NCBI RefSeq assembly: GCF_000003815.2
Contig: NW_023365927.1
Span: forward strand, 1 to 36,987
Direction: 5' to 3'
DNA: 36,987 nucleotides
DNA from: Branchiostoma floridae
Lineage: Eukaryota; Chordata; Leptocardii; Amphioxiformes; Branchiostomatidae
In this document: piece by piece, positions 1 to 12,381 of the stretch
Position numbering within the stretch: the first letter of the stretch is position 1
Layout: every line of letters starts with the position of its first letter
Position numbers and translations under genes: made by a program
Notes under the pieces: generated by a model
Seen by the model: only the letters and a program-made list of their open reading frames with translations
Database searches by the model: none
What the model was told of the DNA's origin: nothing

Positions 1-3000
1 AGGAGAAACCCGGAGAATCTAGGAGAAACCAGGAGAATCCACGAGAAACCAGGAGAATCTAGGAGAATCCAGGAGAATACGTGAGAAACCAGGAGAAACC
101 CGGAGAAACTAGGAGAAACCTGGAGAATCCCGGAGAATACAGGAGAAACTAGGAGAAACTAGGAGAAACCAGGAGAAACCCGGAGAATCTAGGAGAATCC
201 AGGAGAATACAGGAGAAATTAGGAGAAACCAGGAGAAACCAGGAGAATACAGGAGAATCCAGGAGAATACAGGAGAAACCAGGAGATACCCGGAGAAACT
301 AGGAGAAGTCTGGAGAATCCAGGAGAATACAGGAGAAACTAGGAGAAACTAGGAGAAGCCAGGAGAAACCCGGAGAATCTAGGAGAATCCAGGAGAATCC
401 AGGAAAAACTAAGAGAAACCAGTAGAAACGAGGAGAATACAGGAGAAACCCGGAGAATCTAGAAGAATCCAGGAGAATACAGGAAAAACTGGGAGAAACC
501 GGGAGAATCTAGGAGAATCCAGGAGAATACAGGAGAAACGAGGAAAAACCCGGAGAAACTAGGAGAAACCAGGAGAATATAGGAGAATACAGGAGAAACC
601 AGGAGAAACCCGGAGAATCTAGAAGAATCCAGGAGAATACAGGAGAAACCCGGAGAAACTAGGAGAAACCTCGAGAATCCAGGAGAATACAGGAGAAACT
701 AGGAGAAACCCGGAGAAACTAGGAGAAACCCGGAGAATCTAAGAGAATCCAGGAGAATCCAGGAAAAACTAGGAGAAACCAGGAGAATTTAGGAGAATCC
801 AGGAGAAACCCGGAGAATCTAAGAGAATCCAGGAGAATACAGGAGAAACGAGGAGAAACCCGGAGAAACTAGGACAAACCTGGAGAATACAAAAGAAACT
901 AGGAGAAACCAGGAGAAACCCGGAGAATTTAGGAGAATCAAGTAGAATACAGGAGAAACTGAGAGAAACCAGGAGAATCTAGGAGAATACAGGAGAATAC
1001 AGGAGAAACCAGGAGAAACCCGGAGAAACTAGGAGAAACCTGGAGAATCCATGAGAATACAGAAGAAACTATGAGAATCCAGGAGAAACTAGGAGAAACC
1101 TGGAGAATACAGGAAAATACAGGAGAAACTAGGAGAAACTAGGAAAAACCAGGAGAAACCCGGAGAATCTAGGAGAATCCAGGAGAAACCCGGAGAATCT
1201 AGGAGAATCCAGGAGAATACTGGAGAAAATGGGAGAAACCAGGAGAAACCAGGAGAATCTAGGAGATTCCAGGAGAATACAGGAGAAACTAGGAGAAACT
1301 AAGAGAAACCCGGAGAATACAGGAGAAACTAGGAGAAACCAGGAGAAACCCGGAGAAACCCGGAGAATTTAGGAGAATCAAGGAGAATACAGGAGAAACT
1401 GAGAGAAACCAGGAGAAACCAGGAGAAACCAGGAGAATCCTGGAGAATCCAGGAGAAACCAAGAGAAACGAAGAGAAACTAGGAGAAACCTGCAGAAACG
1501 AGGAGAAACTAGGAGAAAGCAGGAGAAACCCGGAGAATCTAGGAGAATCCAGGAGAGTACAGGAGAAACTAAGAGAAACCCGGAGAAACTAGGAGAAACC
1601 CGGAGAATCTAGGAGAATCCTGGAGAATACAGGAGAAACTAGGAGAAACCTGGAGAATCCAGGAGAATACAGGAGAAACTAGGAGAAAGTAGGAGAAACC
1701 ATGAGAAACCGGGAGAATCTAGGAGAATCCAGGAGAATACATGAAAAACTAGGAGAAACTAGGAGAAACCAGGAGAACCCCGGAGAATCTAGGAGAATAC
1801 AGGAGAAACCCGGAGAAACTAGGAGAAACTAGGAGAAACCCGGAAAATCTAGGATTATCTAGGAGAATACAGGAGAAACTAGGAGAAACCAGGAGAACGA
1901 AGAGAATCCAGGAGAACCCCGGAGAATCTAGGAGAATACAGGAGAATACAGGAGAAACCCGGAGAAACTAGGAGAAACTAGGAGAAACCCGGAAAATCTA
2001 GGAGAATCCAGGAGAATACAGGAGAAGCTAGGAGAAACCAGGCGAACGAAGAGAATCCAGGAGAAACCCGGAGAATCTAGGAGAATCCAGGAGAAACCAG
2101 GAGAAACTAGGAGAATCCAGGAGAATAAAGGAGAAACTAGGGGAAACTAGGAGAAACCAGGAGAAACCCGGAGAATCTAGGAGAATCCAGGAGAATACAG
2201 GAGAAACGAGGAGAAACCCGGAGAATACATGAGAAACCAGGAGAATACATGAGAAACTTTGAGAAACTAGTAGAAACTAGGAGTAACCAGGAGAAATCCG
2301 AAGAATCCAGGAGAATACAGGAGAAACTAGGAGAATCCAGGAGAAACCTGGAGAATAGTGGAGAAACCAAGAGAATCTAGGGGAAACAAGGAGAATCAAG
2401 GAGAAACTAGGAGAAACCAAGAGAATCCAGGAAAATACAGGAAAAACCAGGAGAAAGTAGGAGAAGCCAAGAGAAGCTATCAGAAACCAAGAGATTCAAG
2501 GAGAAACCAGGAGAAACAAGGAGGAACTAGGAGAATCCAGGAGAATCTAGGAGGATACAACAGAAACTTTGATAGTCCAGGAGAATATCGGAGGAAGTTC
2601 GAGAATACAGGAGAAACCAGGAGAATCCAGGAGAAAGCAGGAGAAACTTTGATTGTTCAGGATAATACAGGAGAAAATAGGAGAATCTAGGAGAAACCAG
2701 GAGAAACCAAGAGAATCTAGGAGAAATACAGAGGAATACCAGGAGAAACCAAGAGAAACCAGGAGAAACTAGCAGAATACTGGAGAATTCAAGAGAAGAC
2801 AGGAGAAACCAGGAGAATCTAGGAGAATCCAGGAGAAACAAGGAGAAACCAAGAGAATAGATGAGAAAATAGGAGAATACAGGAGAAACAAGGAGAATAG
2901 AGCAAAAACCAGGAGAGTTCAGGAGAAACCGAAAGAAAGCAGGAGAATTCAAGAGAAACCAAGGAGAAACAAGGAGAAACTAGGAGAATACTAGGGAAAT

Positions 3001-3575
3001 CAACAGAACAGAGAGACCAAGAGAATGCAGGAGAGTTCAGGAGAAACCGAAAGAAAGCAGGAGAATTCAAGAGAAACCAAGGAGAAACTAGGAGAAACTA
3101 GGAGAATACTAGGGAAATCAACAGAACAGAGAGACCAAGAGAATACAGGAGAAACCAAGAGAAACAAGGAGAAACTAGGAAAATACTGGAGAAACCAAGA
3201 GAATACAGTAAAAACTTGGAGAATACAAGAGAAGCTTGAAGAATACAGGGCAACCATGAGAAACTATGAGAGTCCATGAGAAACTAGGAGAAATCAAGAG
3301 AATCCAGGACACACCAGGAGAAACTATGACAATCCATGAGAAACTAGGAGTAACCAAGAGAAACCAGGAGAAACCTAGAGAATAAAAGAGAAACCAAGAG
3401 AAACAAGGAGAAACTAGGAGAATACTGGAGAAACCAAGAGAATAGAGGACAAACTTGGAGAATCCTGGAGAATACAAAAGAAACTTGGAGAATACAGGAG
3501 ACGCCAAGAAAATACAGGAAAACTTTTGGAAAATCCAGGAGAATACCGTATATATATATAGAATATATACTTGGA
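1..3575 (+). repeat. 10-bp minisatellite array A (AGGAGAAWCY units)
   Basis: Tandem 10-bp units of the forms AGGAGAAACC, AGGAGAATCC, AGGAGAATAC, AGGAGAAACT and CGGAGAATCT fill the left edge and run off the window. From 1 to 1890 every unit starts in the same register, with no single-base insertion or deletion in 189 units; the first 9-bp unit is at 1891. Higher-order repeats are visible: a block containing a 9-bp unit recurs about 149 bp apart (1891 and 2040), and a block with AGGGAAATCAACAGAACAG recurs 118 bp apart (2993 and 3111). Units decay to the right, and the array ends near 3575 beside a short TA tract. The strand is about half A and a third G. Open frames here on either strand are 10-residue periodic artefacts, because 10 is not a multiple of 3 and all frames read similar peptides. 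I judge it non-coding. Confidence 0.97.
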
Positions 3576-3860
3576 GAATACAGGAGAATCTTAACCCTAT
3601 GAGAAGGTATTAAAGTCTTATATCCGTTGCAGTGCGAGGGTAACAATATCAAAGTGCTTCATGTTTTGTATTCATGTCATAAAAATGAAATGTCAGTTAA
3701 AGATATGCTCCCTCAGGACTCCAGCGTGAGTAACTTCTTGACGCTCGAGTGCTCCCGTCTGGCCGTGGACATCCCGATCGCCGTCACGTTTAAACCAAGG
3801 AGGTTAATGTTTAAACAATACTGCTGTTATTGTTATTGATATGTTATTTAATGAAAATGA

Positions 3861-3975
3861 GTGTGTGGGGGAGGGTCATGGAGAATTTTTGGGGGAGGGC
3901 CATCGAAATATTTTTGAGCCGGGATGGCCATTGAATTTTTTTTACACCATCCCTCTCCCAGTAAAAATCGAACTG
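3861..3975 (+). repeat. Short degenerate G-rich tandem repeat
   Basis: Three imperfect units of about 27 bp can be seen, each with GGGAGGGTCATGGAG-like or GGGATGGCCATTGA-like sequence followed by a T run. They resemble subterminal repeats of a small DNA transposon, but no matching terminal inverted repeat was found. The region lies in the part of block A that differs between the two copies. Confidence 0.4.
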
Positions 3976-4120
3976 TCCCTAACCTTTGACCAAATTAATT
4001 TAGCTTAAAATATGTGTCAGGCATCGCCCTATCTACACTCGGTATTATGAATGACCTGGGACTACCGAGGGCCAAATGTTGGAAAATTACATACAATACT
4101 GATGCATACATATACATATA

Positions 4121-4384
4121 CACCCAGCAAACACACACATAGGACCCTGCTCTTACATACACACGCGACCCTGTGCTTACACACACGCACGACCCTGCGC
4201 TTACACACACACATGACCCTGCGCTTTCACACACACGGCCCTGTGCCTACACACACACACACGACCCTGCGCTTACACCCACACACGGCCATGCGCACAC
4301 ACACGCACGACCCTGCGTTTACGCACACACGACCCTACGCTCACACACACACACACACACACGACCCTGCGCTTACACACGTCT
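4121..4384 (+). repeat. CA-rich minisatellite with GACCCTGCGCTT core
   Basis: Runs of ACAC alternate with the core GACCCTGCGCTTAC at roughly 24-bp spacing, about ten times. It is a compound of a CA microsatellite and a minisatellite. Histidine/threonine-rich open frames here are artefacts. The second block copy has the same array at 19109-19380 with unit-level differences, as expected from slippage. Confidence 0.9.
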
Positions 4385-5146
4385 TACGATGCTCATGCAC
4401 TGAAAGGGGAAATATTCTCACATACATTTACGGGAGTGACACACTGATTCATACGCTGTTGGGTTGTGATGTCTGACAAATGCTATGGTCTATCTTCAAG
4501 AAACATAAATAAATTCGCGTGTTGCATGTAAAAACGACTTTCAAAGTGGGAACTGAAATCCCGGCCACCACGGGAATACGTGTCCCCTTCACCCTGAAAT
4601 CCATACAAAGGCCAAAACACTAAGCGTTTTTTTATCTCGTTTTTTTTATCTTGTTTTTGAAACATCTTACCAATAGCTATATCACCTATCACCTATAGCT
4701 AGACATTTGACTCACTAACTCCCTAATGTGTTAGTCATTACAAAGAGCTCACGTCTACCGAAATAATAGACGTTACACCAGAACGACAACAACAATAATA
4801 CTGTATTCAACACGTAAAGTTGTTTTTCAATGAAATGCACTCCCGTAGCAGTTTCGAACTCAAGCAAGAAACCATTTTTGTAGGAAATGGAAGTAGGGTG
4901 ACACAGAATTTTCGGTCTTCTCAACCGAAAGTCATCAAGTCTTTCTATAGTGCGTTTCAAACATGTCTTCCAAATTGAAGACAAATCTCTTAACACAAAT
5001 ATGATTGTGCATGAGAGTTGCTGGAGGTGTTTTGTAATCTGAATGTACCGGGAGAAAGCCTTTACATCTGTTTGTTGATTCCCTCTGAAAGCTTTTCTCT
5101 TATTCTGGCTAGCGTTGTGATGCCTAGATCTCTGCTGTCATCTATA

Positions 5147-6840
5147 GGGCTTATTCAGTCACGTGATCCACCCTCCGGACGCCATGGCAACGAGCGAGGT
5201 CGGCCATTTTGGGGTCCACTTTGAGCGCGGCTCACAGCGGCTCGCCATGCAACTCTCCGTAAAAATTGAAAATATTTCTTATGCAACGCACAATTTCCCT
5301 TCAAAACGTTTAGGTTCATAATCAGGGTGTGCTATCTTGTGGTGGGATGTTGGTCTAGCACTGGTAAAGCCGACACACATCGGGTAACAGTTAAGTTTGT
5401 TTCGCGTTTCTCGTGTAACAAACAAGCAAAGCCGGGACGGGAACGAAGTCATGTAGTAGTGCTACGACTCGGAAACAAATTTGGGTTTCTGCCATAAGTA
5501 GAGCTCATCTTACCGGTAGAATTTTCAGAACGAATGTGTGTAGTACAAATTTTGTATCTGAACAAGACAGTAAACGATTTGTCAGATAACTTTCAACGAC
5601 GGTGGACTGGGTACCTACTCTGGCACAACGTAAATACATGTACATGGACCGTCGCTACACTCCACTAAAGCATGAAGGAACAAATAGAGCCGCACAAACA
5701 GCGAAGCCAAGAAATGATAGGAAGAACATATGCCCNNNNNNNNNNNNNNNNNNNNNNNNNNNNNNNNNNNNNNNNNNNNNNNNNNNNNNNNNNNNNNNNN
5801 NNNNNNNNNNNNNNNNNNNNNNNNNNNNNNNNNNNNNNNNNNNNNNNNNNNNNNNNNNNNNNNNNNNNNNNNNNNNNNNNNNNNNNNNNNNNNNNNNNNN
5901 NNNNNNNNNNNNNNNNNNNNNNNNNNNNNNNNNNNNNNNNNNNNNNNNNNNNNNNNNNNNNNNNNNNNNNNNNNNNNNNNNNNNNNNNNNNNNNNNNNNN
6001 NNNNNNNNNNNNNNNNNNNNNNNNNNNNNNNNNNNNNNNNNNNNNNNNNNNNNNNNNNNNNNNNNNNNNNNNNNNNNNNNNNNNNNNNNNNNNNNNNNNN
6101 NNNNNNNNNNNNNNNNNNNNNNNNNNNNNNNNNNNNNNNNNNNNNNNNNNNNNNNNNNNNNNNNNNNNNNNNNNNNNNNNNNNNNNNNNNNNNNNNNNNN
6201 NNNNNNNNNNNNNNNNNNNNNNNNNNNNNNNNNNNNNNNNNNNNNNNNNNNNNNNNNNNNNNNNNNNNNNNNNNNNNNNNNNNNNNNNNNNNNNNNNNNN
6301 NNNNNNNNNNNNNNNNNNNNNNNNNNNNNNNNNNNNNNNNNNNNNNNNNNNNNNNAATAAAGCTCCTCAAATTATAGTTGCATCGTGTGCCCAAGAGTCG
6401 TCCCCTTATAGCGATCCTTGTCCATACTGGCGGTGGGATAAAGAAAGACGTATCAATCAACAACATTCTGTTCTGACTTCTGTTTTCTGCGTCCGGATCG
6501 AGACTAAAAAAGCCAACAAAATGATTGCTAACATACGGTAAAATTTCACTATTAAGCTAAACCTTAAGCAACGGGTTCTACGTGCGGTTGTCCTGAGTAC
6601 AATAAGTTCCTATCTCCCAAACCTATCGTCCCTATCGGATCTTGACCTTTGGCGCTCGGTGGGGTTAACTACATCTGACCTGAGGTCAATCGGATTAGTT
6701 CAGAGACAGACACAACCCTATCAGAGGCGTGTCTGACCGCGCCTCATGATTAGTGAACTATACCCGTGACGGGTGCTATACCTACCACCACGTCAAGCCC
6801 TACTGTAATCAGGACCACCTGAAGCGGCAGCCGTTATCAT
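5147..6840. other. Intergenic DNA with a 620-base gap
   Basis: Sequence here begins exactly where the two copies of block A diverge. The first 110 bases are CpG-rich and include CACGTGATCC and GGCCATTTTGG. They could be the end of an inserted element, but no matching inverted end was found. The gap at 5736-6355 hides the centre; open frames crossing it are artefacts of N. No gene was recognised on either side. Confidence 0.5.
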
Positions 6841-6842
6841 AT

Positions 6843-6987
6843 GTATGAGTGTGTGTGTGCGTGCGTGTTTGTTTTTGTTTGTTTGTGTGTATGTGTGAGT
6901 GTGTGGGTGAGAGAGAGAGAGAGAGAGAGTCTGTGTGTGGGTGGATGTATTTGTGTGCGTTTCCTGGGGGGGGGGGGGGGGGGAGGG
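6843..6987 (+). repeat. Compound microsatellite (GT)n-(GA)n-(G)n
   Basis: GT-rich sequence runs into a perfect GA tract near 6908-6928, then GTGT-rich sequence, then a G homopolymer of about 21 bases near 6965-6985. The open frames on both strands are low-complexity artefacts. The G run could form a quadruplex and is error-prone in sequencing. Confidence 0.95.
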
Positions 6988-7371
6988 GGCCTGTGTGTAT
7001 CTGTAAAGGAAAACGTGGTGTCTTCTGTCTTACCATTAAAATATTGATAATATATGCAAAAGAGAGAGGCATCAAAGTCTACAACGTCATTTTCGTCAAT
7101 TTCAATACCCATATACATGCAGTTGATTGATAGTCACAAACACTGCAATGAAACAAATACATAACGTTATATAAAGCCGTGGGGAACAGTTAGCAGTTAT
7201 CGTCAGGCTTATTTGTCTTGCTTTATAAGCCTTTATTTAGAAAAAAACGTAGTTATACTTATATCATTTGGAAACTGCATTTTTTTTATTTATAACAATA
7301 AACTTAATATGTGATATAAGCCCTTTTTTGGGGGCGACATCTCTAGAGAGGGACGACCTACGTAGTATCTG
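6988..7371. other. AT-rich intergenic DNA, no gene seen
   Basis: This is plain AT-rich sequence between the microsatellite and the inverted 10-bp array. No domain, RNA gene or clear repeat was recognised. Confidence 0.6.
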
Positions 7372-8041
7372 CTGTATTCTCAAGGATTCTCCTGGTTTCT
7401 CTTGGTTTCTCCAGTATTCTCCTAGTTTCTCCTTGTTTCTCTTGGTTTCTCTTGTATTCTCCTGGTTTCTCCTGGATTCTTCTAGTTTCTCATTGAGGCT
7501 CTTGATTTTTACTATATTCTACTGGTTTCTCCTGGATTCTCCTTGTTTCTCTTTGTTTCTCCTGTATTCTCCTGGTTTCTCCTGTTTTCTCCTAGATTAT
7601 CAAAGTTTCTCCTGTATTCTCTTGGTTTCTCCAGTATTCTCCTAGTTTCTCCTTGTTTCTATTGTCTTCTTCTGTATTCTCCTGGTTTCTCCATGATTCT
7701 GCTATATTCTCCTGGTTTCTCCTGTATTCTCCTGGTTTCTCCTAGTTTGTCCTGGATTCTCCTTGTTTCTCCTGGATTCTCCTGGTTTCTCCTGTATTCT
7801 CATGGATTCTCCAAGTTTCTTCTTTATTCACTTGGTTTCTTCAGTATTCTTCTGTGTTCTCCTGGTTTCGCCTGGATTGTCCTTGTTTCTCTTGGTTTCT
7901 CCTGTATTCTACTAGTTTCTCCTGGTTTCTCCTAGATTCTCTTGGGCTGTCCCCTATTCTTCAGGTTTCTGCTAGTTTCTCCTGGATTATCCTGGTTTTT
8001 CCTAGTTTCTCCTGTATTCTAATGGATTGTCCTAGATCTCC
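7372..8041 (-). repeat. 10-bp minisatellite array B, inverted orientation
   Basis: The same 10-bp unit family as at the left edge is present here on the minus strand; the plus strand reads CTCCTGGTTT, CTCCTGGATT and CTCCTGTATT. Units are more variable than in the left array, and the array ends at an N gap of exactly 100, so its true length is unknown. With the left array it forms a long imperfect inverted repeat with an arm spacing of about 4 kb. The serine/phenylalanine/leucine-rich frames are repeat artefacts. Confidence 0.95.
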
Positions 8042-8141
8042 NNNNNNNNNNNNNNNNNNNNNNNNNNNNNNNNNNNNNNNNNNNNNNNNNNNNNNNNNNN
8101 NNNNNNNNNNNNNNNNNNNNNNNNNNNNNNNNNNNNNNNNN
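8042..8141. other. Assembly gap (100 N)
   Basis: A gap of exactly 100 N, which usually means unknown size. It cuts the right end of the inverted 10-bp array, a hard region to assemble. Confidence 0.95.
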
Positions 8142-8158
8142 GATGGATTAATTATGCA

Positions 8159-8525
8159 TAGCTACACCGATTTAATTTCTTGGTTCACGGATTCGCTCGC
8201 TCCTATTTTTTGGGAAAAAAAATAAAAATAAAAATTACCACTCATCAAATTTTCACCATTAATGAAACCATTCACCAACTTTCTGGTGTAGCAAATTGAC
8301 CTTTATATTATAAGCTCCTTAAAGTGTGGGTACAGGTGCTGTTACTGTACAAAAATAGTGTTTTTGTACTTTTTTCAAGCTGAAAACTTTTTTTCTTTAT
8401 GTTTTGGATTAGCCGTTACCTTTACCCCAACCATTTTACAATTTGTATTTTTATTTCGCCCTTTCGCTCCATATTTTTTATGAAAAAATCCATGAACCAA
8501 GAAATTAAATTGGTGTGGCCTTAGC
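8159..8525. mobile_element. MITE with about 31-bp inverted ends
   Basis: The left end reads CTACACCGATTTAATTTC followed by TTGGTTCACGGATT. The right end, reverse-complemented, reads CCACACCAATTTAATTTC followed by TTGGTTCATGGATT. That is about 31 bp of inverted repeat with a few mismatches around an AT-rich centre with no coding potential. TAGCTA borders both ends. Size and structure fit a miniature inverted-repeat transposable element. I believe this end sequence is common in lancelet DNA, but that is from memory. A related pair of ends is at 15399-15781. Confidence 0.75.
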
Positions 8526-9118
8526 TACACGTTCAGCTAGTTTATTTTAGTACATCGGATAAACCATTGAGCCATTGAAATTGTCATAAACTGATTCTTG
8601 GAATCTCTAGCGAGGTGGCATGCAGAGTTGGGTTTGGCATCCGTCCACTAGTCCCAGACACAAGTTGTCTAGATGACAACTGCTTGATCCGAATCATACA
8701 GGAGCCGTCGCACAAGAATAGTAGAAAGTAAAGTGTGTTTTTTAGAAACCGTTGCATGCTAAGGCAAACTTGGCAAGCTTCCATCCACGTTATATAGACG
8801 TTTGCATAGTTTGGAGCAGTCTGCGCACGTAAGCCACGTCTGTGCAGTCTGTATTGTTGTTGCAATATAATCCCTGTCGTTTATACCTGTGTATTGAGTC
8901 GTATTCCCTTTACGTGCAGATGTTGTAGTCGCTAACGGATCCCCCATGCACGTTGTTACTGGCTTGTTATAGTCACGATCTGAAGCAAATAAAAACCAAA
9001 CACACTTACTGTATCTAATACTAATAGGGTAGGGGTGACCCATGCCAGTGTGCTGGACAAGACAAACTGTCGATATTATAAACTATGGAAAGACTGTTGC
9101 CTTCTAAGGTTGACTACT
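8526..9118. other. Intergenic DNA, no gene seen
   Basis: This is mixed-composition sequence without a recognisable domain. The frames of about 93 codons on the minus strand here match no family I know and lack supporting features. Confidence 0.5.
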
Positions 9119-9295
9119 TAACACGGTCATGTCTGTCAAAACTGTACAACTGACCACCACCTCTACATAAGGACCACCTAGGTTTGTTGGTCCCTTAGAT
9201 AATGTTTCCCATAGTAACCACCTGTCCAAATTGATCGTTTTCATAGGTCCCCTGAGTGGTCTTCTTGGGCAGTTTTCACTCAATCTTGTCCTGTT
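9119..9295 (+). mobile_element. Dispersed short repeat (GACCACCTGTC family)
   Basis: It shares an ordered set of short blocks with 14763-14935: a TCAAAMCTGTACA-like start, GACCACC, CCCCATAG-like, ACCACCTGTC and GAGTGGTCTT, ending at TTTTCACT. The copy at 13590-13745 is in opposite orientation. Three copies in one window with no coding content indicate a small non-autonomous element. Ends and target duplications could not be defined. Confidence 0.6.
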
Positions 9296-10399
9296 GATAT
9301 ATCTGCATATGTCGGCCAATTTATATACAACTCGAGAAAAAACGAGACAATATCATACTGTCCTGAAGCAGCACATAACACTAGCCTGATTTTTTATACT
9401 ATTTACCATTCGCAAAATAGATTAATTTCTTAGATTTTTTAGATATTAGCAACTCTTCTAGTTAAACTGTTTTGTATGTACAAGTTGCCACATATTGTAT
9501 CCTTTACAGTTGTCGTGCGATAAAGTTCTGTCTATCTATCTATCTGTACCTTTAGATAAATGGTGTGAGACACTTGTCAGTAGAACATGTGGTTTGTTTT
9601 CAGAAGCCTTGTCCCAGTTTAAAAGGTCAACTTTCATGGCAGTTTTCTCACTGGACTATAAAACCGTGTGTCTCACAGGTTTTATTATGTAATGGTATTG
9701 GAAGAAAGTAGAAACACATTTTGTTTCCTAGAATAGCTATAACCTTAAGCTTCGTATTAGTACATAAAGGTAGTATTGTACACTATTTATGTAGCAAATT
9801 CTTTAAAATTGATACAACCTTAGTTATATTATAATTTAGTTCGGTTTTGCTGACATTCTACTTTATCTTATTGTTGTACAACCAAATTTAAATTGAGGTT
9901 AGGTTTCTCCAAAATTGCTCTTATTCCCAAAATTAATTTCAAACCCTGCTTGATGTGTCTATTGCACTTACAAACTTGCATTTACACTTACAAACTTTGT
10001 TTTTACCCATCCCAGCAGTAATACAATAGTTCATAGTAATAGTAGACTTTTATGATATCAGAAAGGTGATATCATAGGATTACATCTTGTATGGATAGTG
10101 AGTAAGTTACTGTAACTTATAGTGGTATCCAAATTTATGGTAGTAAGAAAGCACTTAGTCTGCAGTACTTCTACTACAGTAGTACTAGTAGAGGTCACTG
10201 TTCTAACAAAGCACCTCCCATTGTTCCAGTGGTTTCCAGAGGTTTAACAGGGTACTAGGGTTCAGGTTCAGACAGTCACCTGAGTGTTGCCCATTTCTTT
10301 CCAGCTTTCTTTGAACCCCCAGTTACACTGTAGTCCTGAGGATGGGTGTAATTGGATCTCGGGCACTTAGGAGTCCATTATGTGCGGAAGTTTTGCAGG
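9296..10399. other. AT-rich intergenic DNA, no gene seen
   Basis: About 1.1 kb of AT-rich sequence with a short CTAT microsatellite near 9533-9545. No exon, RNA gene or mobile element could be supported. Confidence 0.55.
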
Positions 10400-10404
10400 T
10401 TGTA

Positions 10405-10575
10405 AGTGGTGCTGTTTGCGCCGCTAATTGAGCCGGTGGGCGCGGGGTGGCCGCGGTTGTTTTCCCGCGGCCAGGAATGCTGCCGCGCGCTCCTGTAAAC
10501 ACGGACGCCGAACTTGAACATGGGGCTCCTGTGCCAACTCTGCATTCTCGGCGCGGATCGTATAAACAGGGGCTT
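10405..10575. promoter_or_regulatory. CpG-dense patch, possible promoter
   Basis: About 19 CpG dinucleotides fall within some 160 bases, including GGCGCGGGG, CCGCGG and CCGCGCGC, in a neighbourhood otherwise poor in CpG. It lies directly upstream of a five-copy tandem repeat. The reading is only compositional: no TATA box or first exon was identified, and a GC-rich transposon end would look the same. Confidence 0.35.
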
Positions 10576-10590
10576 TCATCCCCTGGAAAC

Positions 10591-11407
10591 CCTAACCTGT
10601 GTCGAGAAGGTGGTCCTGTTATGAAGACACCAAAACGGAGTAGAGGAAAAATAGCAGGCCTGAACTGCTGCCAATTTTATAACACTGAGCTGCACCACAC
10701 AGAGAGACGTAGCCACTGCTGCGTTTGTTTGTAACTTTTCTCTACCACGTTTCTCCTAACCTGTGTCGAGAAGGTGGTCCTGTTATGAAGACACCAAAAC
10801 TGAGTAGAGGGAAAATAGCAGGCCTGAACTGCTGCCAACTTTATAACACTGAGCTGCACCACACAGAGAGACGTAGCCACTGCTGCGTTTGTTTGTAACT
10901 TTTCTCTACCACGTTTCTCCTAACCTGTGTCGAGAAGGTGGTCCTGTTATGAAGACACCAAAACTGAGTAGAGGGAAAATAGCAGGCCTGAACTGCTGCC
11001 AACTTATAACACTGAGCTGCACCACACAGAGAGACGTAGCCACTGCTGCGTTTGTTTGTAACTTTTCTCTACCAAGTTTCTCCTAACCTGTGTCGATAAG
11101 GTGGTCCTGTTATGAAGACACCAAAACGTAGGAGAGGGAAAATAGCGGGCCTGATTTGCTGCCAACTTATAACACTGCGCTGCACCACACAGAGAGACGT
11201 AGCCACTGCTGCGTTTGTTTGTAACTTCTCTCTACCACGTTTCTCCTAACCTGTCAAGAAGGTGGTCCTGTTATGAAGACACCAAAACATAGGAAAGGGA
11301 AAATAGCAGGCCTGAATGGCTGCCAACTTATAACACTGCACTGCACCACACAGAGAGACGTAGCCACTGCTGCGTTTGTTTGTAAATTAACCTTCTCTCA
11401 ACCACCT
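10591..11407 (+). repeat. Tandem repeat, five copies of a 163-164-bp unit
   Basis: Units begin with CCTAACCTGTGTCGAGAAGG at 10591, 10755, 10919, 11082 and 11245. The periods are 164, 164, 163 and 163 bp, and copies are roughly 93-98% alike by eye. Each unit contains GGTGGTCCTGTTATGAAGAC and ACACAGAGAGACGTAGCCAC. The last copy degrades at its right end. The unit length is not a multiple of three, and the similar frames in each unit shift phase, so I judge the frames non-coding. It could be a young satellite or the internal repeat of a DNA transposon. Confidence 0.93.
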
Positions 11408-12281
11408 TACCCCTCAGCAAATACAAATCTACTGCCAAACGGCAACCTTAGTAGGCTAAGGGTTAAAAGGAAAGGTTGTGACCTTTTGGGGTGTGGCTGT
11501 TCAGATTTTTCTTCACAAAGTGTTGGGAGTTGACTGTGTGCCAAAACGCTCCATTCAGGATCGTATTCATATCAACAAACAATGAAAGGGGAGAATGTGT
11601 ACTCAAAATGTTTTCCCACCGTCGGGTCTAGACGCGGAGTTCAAGTTGGACGGGAGAGCTGGCAGTGTCGTTCGGTGATCCGCACTGGTATGCGCGGGAT
11701 CTCTCTGGTTTCCCCTGGTTCGACGTGGAACATCTGTCTAGGGGTCAACGGCCCTGTTGTCGTGTGCGGTAAGCTGCTCAAACGCAGCCGGTATCGCTTT
11801 TCATAACAAGGGAGTAATACTTGGGGGATTAGGGTTCGGTTTGAACAGTGAAGTACAAGAATCGCCATAAATGTTTACAAAATAATAACCACTTTATTTT
11901 TTTTTCTTGAGGATTCGAAGCAAAGGAAGGCGTCAGGAATGATCATGAATGACAGTGTACTGTTTACAGCACTGTAAATCCCTATGTATTTGCGGTATTT
12001 GTAATGTTGCGGTTTTTGCGGTCACTTCTCACCATAACAGCAAAAATGTGAGGGCATTTCCATTCAAACCAAGCATCTTACAGCCAGGTCAAGATTAATA
12101 CCATGAAGCTTCCAAATTTAAAGAAAAATGTGCCTTTAACAGGTGTCAATTAGGTGATTCCCACATTTCTTTGTTCTTCCTGTTGGAATGATGACCTTGA
12201 ACCTGTGTTTTCCTGTGGTCTTGATTTAGAAGGCATATAGGAGTCATAGAAAAGTTCCCCCCCTCTCCAAGAAAAAAAAAA
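11408..12281. other. Intergenic DNA, no gene seen
   Basis: There is a moderately GC-rich part at 11600-11800 with frames on both strands and no recognisable domain. The segment ends in a C run and an A run directly at the gap 12282-12381. Confidence 0.45.
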
Positions 12282-12381
12282 NNNNNNNNNNNNNNNNNNN
12301 NNNNNNNNNNNNNNNNNNNNNNNNNNNNNNNNNNNNNNNNNNNNNNNNNNNNNNNNNNNNNNNNNNNNNNNNNNNNNNNNN
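12282..12381. other. Assembly gap (100 N)
   Basis: A gap of exactly 100 N following an A homopolymer. Its true size is unknown. Confidence 0.95.

Larger units (their letters stand above)
2424..5146 (+). repeat. Segmental duplication block A, copy 1
   Basis: This stretch matches 17427-20851 in the same orientation and order: end of the 10-bp array, a short single-copy stretch, CA-rich minisatellite, then about 0.75 kb of unremarkable DNA. Similarity is broken once inside (3687-4056 here against 18368-19041 there, partly N), and the other copy carries a 698-bp transposon inserted after 4893. The segment 4385-4890 is nearly identical between copies. The right boundary is sharp: both copies share the sequence through TCTATA at 5146 and then diverge. 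No gene was recognised. A 69-codon minus-strand frame at 4483-4692 is identical in both copies but looks like no known protein. Confidence 0.9.
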